A DNA stretch of 20,954 nt from Actinomycetales bacterium (lineage in GTDB: Bacteria; Actinomycetota; Actinomycetes; Mycobacteriales; Mycobacteriaceae), in NCBI GenBank assembly GCA_012841845.1, contig DUTZ01000339.1, forward strand, positions 1 to 20,954, given 5' to 3'. Within the stretch, counting starts at the first letter, position 1. Each line of letters opens with the position of its first letter. Of the stretch, positions 15,481-20,954 are shown in pieces. Position numbers and translations under genes: made by a program. The notes below the pieces were generated by a model. The model saw nothing but the letters and a program-made list of their open reading frames with translations. It was not told the origin of the DNA and did not search any database.

Positions 15481-17640
15481 TCACCACCAACCGGTCGCCG
15501 CGCCCAGCTGACGGCCCAGTTCGACCGACGCCGAACGCACCCACGTGCCCGAGAGATGGTGCGAGTCGTGGTAGACGATCACGTTGCCCACGACCACGGG
15601 ACAGTTCTCGGGATCACAGAGACCGTCGGTGAGGTCGAGGAGGTGTACCCCCTCCACCCCCGCCGCGGCGAGCGAGGCCGGGTTGATCGCCGAGATGGAC
15701 AGCTCGCGCGGCATGCCGCACTCGACGGGGGTGCCGCCGTCGCCGAGGCAGTCGTTCGCCCGGACGGTGCCGTGGCCGGTGTTGAGCCACGGGGTGTCGC
15801 GCACGGCCAGGACGCCCATGCCCTGCTCGGTCAGTGCCCGCCACAGTTCGATGTATTGGCGGGGCGTGACGTCGGGCCCGAGCGCGCCGACGGGGCGGCT
15901 GGCGGTGGTGAAGACGTAGTCGGGGGCGAGGCCCGCGAGCGCGGCCAGGGCGAGGGGCGTCCACTCGGTGCAGCCCTCGTACAGCTCGCCCTCGCCGTCG
16001 GACACGGTGGCGTCGAGGGTGAGCGGGCAGCCCATCTTGAGGACGGTGACCACGCGGAAGCCGTAGTGCTGCCCGAGCTCGTCGAGGCCGGTGATCCAGT
16101 GCTCGGAGTGCGACCCGCCCACGATGGCGATGGTGCGCTCGGCCTCCGGCTCCCCGTAGACGCACAGCTCCACCTCGATGGAGCCGAAGTCCGAGATGCA
16201 CCCGTCCATGGTGCTCGCGGGCAGGTCGTGCACGACCTGCACGGGGGAGGGCAGGTAGGTGACCCCGTCCGGGACGGGGAGGTCCTCGAGGTAGGCGCGG
16301 GCGCCGGGGTGCTCGGGGTCGTTGAGGGCGTCCACGAAGGGCACGGCGGAGCGGGAGGAGGCGGTCACCGTCCACCAGGTGATGGTGCCGGCACAGCCCA
16401 CGGCGGCGACGACGACGAGGGCGGTCGCCACCGCGAAGCGGTTGCGCTCCCGGGCCGTGCGGATCGGGCGCTTGAGTCTCGCGTCCCGGGCCCGCGCCGC
16501 CGGGGTGGACCGTCCGCGTGCGCGGCTGGCCATCCGGAGCGGCTTCTCGACGTACTTCTCGGTGAGCAGCGCCAGGACGACCGACACGCCGATGATGGTG
16601 AGCCCGGCGGTCAGCGACACCCCCGTCTCGCGCTTGTACGAGAGCCAGAGGATGAGCAGCGGCCAGTGCCACAGGTAGAGCGAGTAGGCGATGTCGCCCA
16701 GCCGCCGGAAGAGGCGTCCCGAGAGGATCCAGGCGACAGGGTCACGCCACGGCCGCAGGCGCTCGCCCTCCGGGAGGTTGCCGCCGAGGATGATGAGCAG
16801 CGCGCCCCCGATGGGGTACCAGGCCAGGGGGCCGGGGAAGTGGAGGGCGCCGTCGATGACGAAGCCGCAGCTCACGATGAGCGCCAGTCCCGCGACGGTG
16901 GTGAGCCAGCGGAGCGGCCACGGCAGGACGATGCCCGCCAGCAGGACGGCCACGAGCCCGCCCACGAGGAGCTCCCACATGCGGGCGCCGGTGTCGTAGT
17001 AGTTCCACGCCTGGTTGATCTCCTGGCCCCGGATACCCCACCACACGGATCCGGCGGTGCCGGCGGCCACGACGGCCACGAGGAACCACTTGGGGGTCCC
17101 GCGCCGGATCACGAGCCGCCACAACGCGGTGAGCCCGAGGACCACGGCGAGGGTCACCACGTAGAACTGGCCCTGGACCGACATCGACCACAGGTGCTGC
17201 ATCGGCGAGATGGTCGCGTCGGCCGCCGCGTAGTCCTGCGAGGTCAGCGCCAGTTTCCAGTTCTGGAAGTACAGCAGGCTCGCCACGGCCTCGTCGAAGA
17301 TCGCGGACCACTGCGTCTGGGGCTTGATGAGCACGGTGCCCAGGAGGGTCGCGGCCACCGTGACCACCAGGGCCGGCAGCAGGCGCCGGGCCAGCCGCGT
17401 GAGGTGCGGCAGCGGGTTGATCGGCGTGGTCGGATCGCCGGCCCCGCGGAGCAGGGAACCCACAAAGAAGAAGCCGGAGAGGGCGAGGAACACGTCGACG
17501 CCGCCGGAGACACGCCCCATCCAGACGTGGAACACCACGACGAGCGCGATGGCGAGCCCGCGCAGGCCGTCGATGTCGTGGCGGTAGCCCAGAGACCGGC
17601 GGCGCCTACGGGCAGGCTCGGTCGGTGTGGGGGTGGCCAC
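15481..17640 (-). CDS. OafA-type membrane O-acyltransferase with C-terminal SGNH domain
   Basis: This 719-residue fusion protein has an N-terminal acyltransferase-3 membrane domain (about 20-370) with [20 protein letters not shown] (19-38), [17 protein letters not shown] (48-64) and [16 protein letters not shown] (314-329). It also has another membrane helix (about 403-422) and an extracytoplasmic SGNH-hydrolase-like domain (about 430-719). In the latter, VGGSHSEHW (507-515) is block I with likely nucleophile S510, and YHDSHHLS (690-697) is the D692/H695 block. Eight Cys in this domain (481, 493, 538, 557, 631, 641, 675, 680) suggest disulfides. Such proteins move acyl groups, often acetyl, across the membrane onto surface glycans or glycolipids. 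It corresponds to Rv1565c by position. GTG 17640 is chosen from AGGAAG 9 bases upstream. The substrate is unknown; a cell-envelope (possibly trehalose-linked) glycolipid is only an inference from context. Confidence 0.88.
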   Translation of the reverse strand: MATPTPTEPARRRRRSLGYRHDIDGLRGLAIALVVVFHVWMGRVSGGVDVFLALSGFFFVGSLLRGAGDPTTPINPLPHLTRLARRLLPALVVTVAATLLGTVLIKPQTQWSAIFDEAVASLLYFQNWKLALTSQDYAAADATISPMQHLWSMSVQGQFYVVTLAVVLGLTALWRLVIRRGTPKWFLVAVVAAGTAGSVWWGIRGQEINQAWNYYDTGARMWELLVGGLVAVLLAGIVLPWPLRWLTTVAGLALIVSCGFVIDGALHFPGPLAWYPIGGALLIILGGNLPEGERLRPWRDPVAWILSGRLFRRLGDIAYSLYLWHWPLLILWLSYKRETGVSLTAGLTIIGVSVVLALLTEKYVEKPLRMASRARGRSTPAARARDARLKRPIRTARERNRFAVATALVVVAAVGCAGTITWWTVTASSRSAVPFVDALNDPEHPGARAYLEDLPVPDGVTYLPSPVQVVHDLPASTMDGCISDFGSIEVELCVYGEPEAERTIAIVGGSHSEHWITGLDELGQHYGFRVVTVLKMGCPLTLDATVSDGEGELYEGCTEWTPLALAALAGLAPDYVFTTASRPVGALGPDVTPRQYIELWRALTEQGMGVLAVRDTPWLNTGHGTVRANDCLGDGGTPVECGMPRELSISAINPASLAAAGVEGVHLLDLTDGLCDPENCPVVVGNVIVYHDSHHLSGTWVRSASVELGRQLGAATGWW

Positions 17641-17655
17641 TGGCGGGTACTTCCT
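17641..17655 (-). promoter_or_regulatory. Shine-Dalgarno sequence fixing the acyltransferase start
   Basis: AGGAAG on the minus strand (17655-17650) lies 9 bases before GTG 17640. The reading frame stays open far upstream under bioA, so this site and the divergent bioA promoter decide the start. The gene thus has a leadered message, unlike most neighbours. I could not assign its -10 confidently. Confidence 0.55.
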
Positions 17656-17765
17656 GACGAATCGACGGCGTGTCCGGGCGTGCCCGGTCCGGCTCCCGCA
17701 GCTGCGCGGCGCTCGGCGGAGTCGGGTCCGATTACACCACAGACGGCGCGCGGGTCCCGCGTTGG

Positions 17766-17778
17766 TACAGTCCGGCGC
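17766..17778 (+). promoter_or_regulatory. Leaderless promoter -10 for bioA
   Basis: TACAGT at 17766-17771 is followed by 7 bases and ATG 17779. It is a full TANNNT match and there is no Shine-Dalgarno sequence. I found no BioQ-like TGAAC inverted repeat in the 138-base gap to the divergent acyltransferase gene. Confidence 0.6.
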
Positions 17779-19110
17779 ATGGACAGCCCGTCGTCGATCC
17801 CGAGCGTGAACAGCGCTCCGGGAGAGGTACTCCGGCTGGACGCCGAGCATGTGTGGCACCCGTACGGCGCCTTCCCCCCGAGCACCACTCCGCTCGAGGT
17901 GGTGGGGGCGCGCGGCGTGCGCCTCGAGCTGGCGGACGGGCGTCGCCTGATCGACGGGATGAGTTCGTGGTGGGCCGCCGTGCACGGCTACCGGCACCCG
18001 CATCTCGACGCCGCCGCGCACGCGCAGATCGACCGGATGAGCCACGTGATGTTCGGCGGGCTCACCCACGAACCGGCCGTGCGCCTGGCGGCGCGACTGG
18101 CGGCGATGGCGCCGGGCGCGGGGACGACGAGCGCCCTCGACAAGGTGTTCCTGTGCGACTCCGGATCTGTGGCGGTCGAGGTGGCCGCCAAGATGGCGAT
18201 CCAGTACCAGCGCTCCGTCGGCCGCCCGGGCCGGACCCGGCTGGCCACCTGGCGCGGTGGTTATCACGGCGACACCATGACCCCCATGAGCGTGTGCGAC
18301 CCCGACGGGGGGATGCACGCAATGTGGACCGGGGTGCTGCCGGCGCAGGTCTTCGCGTCCGCTCCGCCCACCGACTACCGGGAGGACTACGCCCGCGAGC
18401 TCACCGCCCTCGTCCGGGCGCACGCCGACGAGCTCGCCGCGGTGATCGTCGAGCCGGTGGTCCAGGGCGCCGGAGGGATGCGCTTCCACGACCCGGCGTA
18501 TCTGCGCGATCTCCGCGAGGTCTGTGACGAGACCGGGGTCCTGCTGATCTTCGACGAGATCGCGACCGCCTTCGGGCGCACCGGAACGCTCTTCGCCGCC
18601 GACCACGCGGGCGTCGCCCCCGACGTGATGTGCGTGGGCAAGGCCCTGACCGGGGGTTACCTCACGCTGGCCGCCACGCTGGCCACCACGGCGATCGCCG
18701 ACGCGATCAGCGCGGGCGAGGCCGGCGGCCTGGCCCACGGGCCGACGTTCATGGGCAACCCCCTGGCGTGCGCGGTCGCGGGAGCCTCGCTCGACCTCGT
18801 CGACGAGGGGGAGTGGCGCACCCGTGTCCCGCAGATCGAGGCGCAGCTGCGGGACGGCCTCGCGCCGGCCCGGGACCTGCCCTGGGTGCGGGAGGTGCGC
18901 GTACTGGGGGCGATCGGCGTGGTGCACCTCGACCGGCCGGTCGATATGGCCGCCGTCACCGACGCCGTCGTGGCCGAGGGGGTGTGGCTGCGGCCCTTCC
19001 GCGACCTCGTCTACACCATGCCCCCGCTGGTGTGCAGCGACGACGAGGTGGCCGCGATCTGTCGCGCAGCGCTGGCCGGCGCACGCGCCGCCGGCCCCGT
19101 CGGCGGCTGA
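17779..19110 (+). CDS. bioA: Adenosylmethionine-8-amino-7-oxononanoate aminotransferase BioA
   Basis: This 443-residue class-III PLP aminotransferase (EC 2.6.1.62) transfers the amino group of S-adenosylmethionine to KAPA, giving 7,8-diaminopelargonate for biotin synthesis in the cytosol. Motifs: WHPYG (26-30) and [13 protein letters not shown] (59-71) of the substrate pocket, [15 protein letters not shown] (126-140), WRGGYHGDT (158-166), [12 protein letters not shown] (258-269) with cofactor-binding D259, and CVGKALTGG (285-293) with PLP lysine K288. The length is as expected. ATG 17779 is set by the -10 TACAGT seven bases upstream, although the frame is open for more than 2 kb before it. 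It is divergent from the acyltransferase as in M. tuberculosis, but bioF and bioD do not follow. A tandem terminator-like repeat lies just downstream. WHPYG and the SSWW motif support BioA over other class-III aminotransferases. Confidence 0.95.
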   Translation: MDSPSSIPSVNSAPGEVLRLDAEHVWHPYGAFPPSTTPLEVVGARGVRLELADGRRLIDGMSSWWAAVHGYRHPHLDAAAHAQIDRMSHVMFGGLTHEPAVRLAARLAAMAPGAGTTSALDKVFLCDSGSVAVEVAAKMAIQYQRSVGRPGRTRLATWRGGYHGDTMTPMSVCDPDGGMHAMWTGVLPAQVFASAPPTDYREDYARELTALVRAHADELAAVIVEPVVQGAGGMRFHDPAYLRDLREVCDETGVLLIFDEIATAFGRTGTLFAADHAGVAPDVMCVGKALTGGYLTLAATLATTAIADAISAGEAGGLAHGPTFMGNPLACAVAGASLDLVDEGEWRTRVPQIEAQLRDGLAPARDLPWVREVRVLGAIGVVHLDRPVDMAAVTDAVVAEGVWLRPFRDLVYTMPPLVCSDDEVAAICRAALAGARAAGPVGG

Positions 19111-19130
19111 CCGCTTCTCGCCCTCTCCTT

Positions 19131-19169
19131 CCTGCCCTCGCCGGGCTTTCCTGCCCTCGCCGGGCTTTT
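19131..19169 (+). repeat. 19-bp tandem duplication, terminator-like, after bioA
   Basis: CCTGCCCTCGCCGGGCTTT occurs twice in direct tandem (19131-19149 and 19150-19168), and the second copy ends in TTTT at 19166-19169. Each copy can form a short GCCC/GGGC stem with a 5-base loop followed by T residues. It starts 20 bases after the bioA stop. It is probably a duplicated weak intrinsic terminator that ends bioA transcription. Confidence 0.6.
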
Positions 19170-19195
19170 GTGCTGGTGGCGGGTGGTTTCCCGAT

Positions 19196-19217
19196 CGTGT
19201 CGTACCCGTGTCGTACC
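19196..19217 (+). repeat. 11-bp tandem direct repeat upstream of the DUF222/HNH gene
   Basis: CGTGTCGTACC is present twice with no gap (19196-19206 and 19207-19217). The end of the second copy supplies the first four bases of the putative -10 TACCAT. Head-to-tail copies one helical turn apart place the same face twice, so a protein-binding site is plausible but unproven. Confidence 0.6.
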
Positions 19218-19219
19218 AT
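19214..19219 (+). promoter_or_regulatory. Putative -10 of the DUF222/HNH gene
   Basis: TACCAT matches TANNNT and would start transcription near 19226, leaving an untranslated leader of about 30 bases. No clear -35 is visible. It was chosen because it is the best hexamer in the 148-base gap after bioA. Confidence 0.35.
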
Positions 19220-19228
19220 CGGGATGTA

Positions 19229-19244
19229 TCGAACAGGTGAGCGA
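19229..19244 (+). promoter_or_regulatory. Candidate SOS box (LexA site) before the DUF222/HNH gene
   Basis: TCGAACAGGTGAGCGA fits the mycobacterial SOS box TCGAAC-N4-GTTCGA at 10 of 12 fixed positions: the left half is perfect and the right half is GAGCGA instead of GTTCGA, keeping the outer CGA. It covers the expected transcription start region and ends 11 bases before GTG 19256. Binding is an inference. Confidence 0.4.
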
Positions 19245-19258
19245 GTCCGGGGGTTGTG

Positions 19259-20954
19259 ATGGCGGTTCGGGGGTCGGGCGCGGGGGTGCCGGAGTCCTCG
19301 CCGGCGTGTGGGTTCGGCGGGGATCCGGGGGACCTGGCGCAGGTGGTGCGTCAGCGGCATCGGGCGGAGGCGAGGGAGTGGCTGGCCCTGTTCCGGGCGT
19401 TCGGTCAGGAGGAGTCCCGGCTGTCCCGGGAGCGGGCGGGGGCTCTGGCACCGGGGCTCGAGCGGCTGCGGGCGGATGCGGCGGCGGCGACGTGTGCGCG
19501 GTGGTGTGTGGCGGCGCCGGTGACGGCGGCGACGATGCGGTATCGGTTGCGGGCGGCGGTGCAGTTGTTCGAGCACCTGCCGTTGCTGGCCGAGGCGTTC
19601 CTGGAGGGGGTGGTCTCGGCACAGGTGGTCAAGCAGATCGTGGAGCGGACCTATGAGGTCGATCCGCAGGTGTTGCCTGCGCTGGATGCGGCGGTGCGTG
19701 GTGAGGTGGTCGAGCCGATCGCCGCCGGGGTGCGGTTCGCGGCCAAGGCGTTGGATGCGGCGGTGGACGCGCTGGTGGCGCTGATGGATCCGGACGGGGT
19801 GCGCACGGTGCGGCGCACCGCGCGGGCCGGTGTCGGGGTGGGGCTGGCGGCGTTGCGTGGTGGGGTGGCGCAGGTGCAGGCGGTGATGCCGGGCGCGGCC
19901 GGGGCGGCGGTGTTCGCCACGGTGGATGCCTTGGCCCGCCGGTTGCACGGGCGTCGGCCACGGGACGAGCACGGTAAGCGGCTGCCCCTGGGGCAGTGTC
20001 GGGCGGTGGCGCTGCTGGTGCTGACCGCCGGCCGTGGGGCGGTGGCGGCGGCGGAGCTGACCGAGCAGGCGCTGGTGGTGCTGGCCGAGGAGCTCGACGC
20101 GGTGGCCGGGGCGGTTCCGGATCGGGCGCAGGTGACGGTCACGGTGCACACCGGTGCCGAGGCCGCCGCCCGGCCGGCGGACGGGCTGATGGTGTGGATC
20201 GCCCGACTGGGGCTGCTGCCGGCGTCCGCGGCGGCGGGGCTGCTGGCCCGGACCCGGCGCGAACCGCCCCGCCCCGGCCCGGCCGACCAACTGCGCCCGG
20301 CGGATCCGCTGTCGTGGCTGGGCGCGCCACTGACCCCACCGGACCCGCGGGCCTCGGCCGAACACGCGCTCGCCGAGCGCGACGATCCCGATCGGGTGGC
20401 GGAGCTCAATCGCGCCGAGCGGCGGGCCCTGGCGCGGCTGGCCCGGGACCGGGTTCCCGGGTACGCGTTGCGGTACCGGATTCCCGACTGGCTCAGAGTC
20501 CGCGTCCGGCAGCGGGACGGGTGTTGCAGGTTCCCGGGGTGTGGGGTGCCCGCGGCAGATTGCGACGTCGATCATCTCGAGCCGTTCCTGCACCGCGATC
20601 CGATCTCGGGTGGGTGGACCGTGGAGTTGAACCTGGGGTGTCTGTGTCGGCGGCATCACCGGGTCAAGACCCGTGACAGGTGGACGATCACCACCGATCT
20701 GCAGGGGGTGTTCACCTTCACCGCCCCCGACGGCGCCACGGCGGTGACCTATCCGGCCGGTCCGGCCGAGGCCGTCGGCACCGCCGAGCAGATCTTCGGC
20801 CCGCCGGAGCCGAGGCCCCCGGACCCCGGCGACCCGGGGTGCCGCATCGACACCCTCACCGACACCGAACTCGCCGCCGAGATGGCGCGGGAGAAACTCC
20901 TCGACGACGTCTACGACGACACCGCGCACGAACACGTCTGGACCGACCACGAAC
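19259..20954 (+). CDS. DUF222-HNH endonuclease family protein (13E12-repeat type), cut by the right edge
   Basis: An open frame runs from ATG 19259 (GTG 19256 is an alternative one codon earlier) to the window end without a stop, at least 565 residues. Residues about 20-330 match the helical, Ala/Arg/Val-rich DUF222 region (e.g. LFEHLPLLAEAFLEGVVSAQ, mid-N-terminal). The C-terminal HNH nuclease domain is intact: RDGCCRFPGC (419-428), C435, DVDHLEP (436-442) with H439, ELNLGCLCRRHHRVKT (456-471) with N458, and C461/C463 and H466/H467 for metal and catalysis. Such genes form multi-copy families in Mycobacteriales (REP13E12 of M. tuberculosis). Their biological role is not established; DNA nicking or mobility is inferred from the HNH motif. 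G-ending codons (GCG, GTG, CTG, CGG) dominate the first half, unlike the C-ending codons of the neighbours. No Shine-Dalgarno sequence is evident. Confidence 0.88.
   Translation, partial: MAVRGSGAGVPESSPACGFGGDPGDLAQVVRQRHRAEAREWLALFRAFGQEESRLSRERAGALAPGLERLRADAAAATCARWCVAAPVTAATMRYRLRAAVQLFEHLPLLAEAFLEGVVSAQVVKQIVERTYEVDPQVLPALDAAVRGEVVEPIAAGVRFAAKALDAAVDALVALMDPDGVRTVRRTARAGVGVGLAALRGGVAQVQAVMPGAAGAAVFATVDALARRLHGRRPRDEHGKRLPLGQCRAVALLVLTAGRGAVAAAELTEQALVVLAEELDAVAGAVPDRAQVTVTVHTGAEAAARPADGLMVWIARLGLLPASAAAGLLARTRREPPRPGPADQLRPADPLSWLGAPLTPPDPRASAEHALAERDDPDRVAELNRAERRALARLARDRVPGYALRYRIPDWLRVRVRQRDGCCRFPGCGVPAADCDVDHLEPFLHRDPISGGWTVELNLGCLCRRHHRVKTRDRWTITTDLQGVFTFTAPDGATAVTYPAGPAEAVGTAEQIFGPPEPRPPDPGDPGCRIDTLTDTELAAEMAREKLLDDVYDDTAHEHVWTDHE

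Noticed and set aside
15397..17778. Plus-strand open frame running into bioA, which could make a huge N-terminal extension
   Set aside because: It is antisense to the acyltransferase and low in complexity; bioA family length and the -10 at 17766-17771 place the start at 17779.
17641..17778. Possible BioQ operator between the acyltransferase and bioA
   Set aside because: No TGAAC...GTTCA-type inverted repeat is present; the only clear signals are the bioA -10 and the acyltransferase Shine-Dalgarno sequence.
18956..20950. 664-residue minus-strand open frame rich in Arg, Pro, His and Gln at the right end
   Set aside because: It is the reverse complement of the DUF222/HNH gene, whose DUF222 and complete HNH motifs are on the plus strand.
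1..20954. CRISPR array, tRNA or rRNA genes, insertion sequence or integron features
   Set aside because: No regularly spaced repeats, no tRNA-like cloverleaf or CCA-type 3' end, no rRNA sequence and no transposase or flanking terminal inverted repeats were seen on either strand.

Overview
The window comes from a very GC-rich actinobacterium. It is most likely a member of the Mycobacteriales (Corynebacterium/Dietzia/Gordonia/Mycobacterium relatives): the gene set and order match the Mycobacterium tuberculosis stretch dnaE1 (Rv1547) - ilvA (Rv1559) - treZ/treY/treX (Rv1562c-Rv1564c) - membrane acyltransferase (Rv1565c) - bioA (Rv1568), recalled from memory. The terminal DUF222/HNH gene of the 13E12-repeat type also fits. 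Genus-level placement (Dietzia-like) is only a guess.

Layout. 1-904: the end of an unrecognised protein and an unrecognised multi-pass membrane protein. 995-6902: rarD-type transporter, dnaE1 (replicative DNA polymerase alpha subunit) and ilvA (threonine dehydratase), all on the + strand. 6899-8680: treZ (-), convergent with ilvA and sharing stop-codon bases. 8740-10814: four small accessory genes, namely an IMPACT/YigZ-family protein (+), a 76-residue membrane protein (+), a nitroreductase-family protein (-) and an Hsp15-like S4 RNA-binding protein (+). 10843-15425: treY and glgX/treX (-), 2 bases apart. 15481-17640: an OafA-like acyltransferase with a C-terminal SGNH domain (-). 17779-19110: bioA (+). 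19259 to the right edge: a DUF222/HNH endonuclease gene (+), cut off by the window.

Functionally the core is the TreX-TreY-TreZ route from glycogen/maltodextrin to trehalose: GlgX debranches, TreY converts the reducing end to a trehalose unit, and TreZ releases trehalose. The three genes are split into two blocks by the four accessory genes. BioA makes 7,8-diaminopelargonate for biotin, but bioF and bioD do not follow; the DUF222/HNH gene does.

Regulation visible in the sequence: eight genes (rarD, ilvA, treZ, the YigZ-family gene, the nitroreductase gene, the S4 gene, glgX, bioA) have a TANNNT-like -10 hexamer 6-8 bases before their ATG/GTG, the signature of leaderless transcription. dnaE1 and the acyltransferase instead have Shine-Dalgarno sequences. 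The DUF222/HNH gene has an 11-bp tandem repeat over its putative -10 and a sequence resembling the mycobacterial SOS (LexA) box just before its start.

Most of the window is conserved core metabolism. I see no clearly new system; the least ordinary part is the right end. No tRNA, rRNA, CRISPR array or insertion sequence with terminal repeats was seen.
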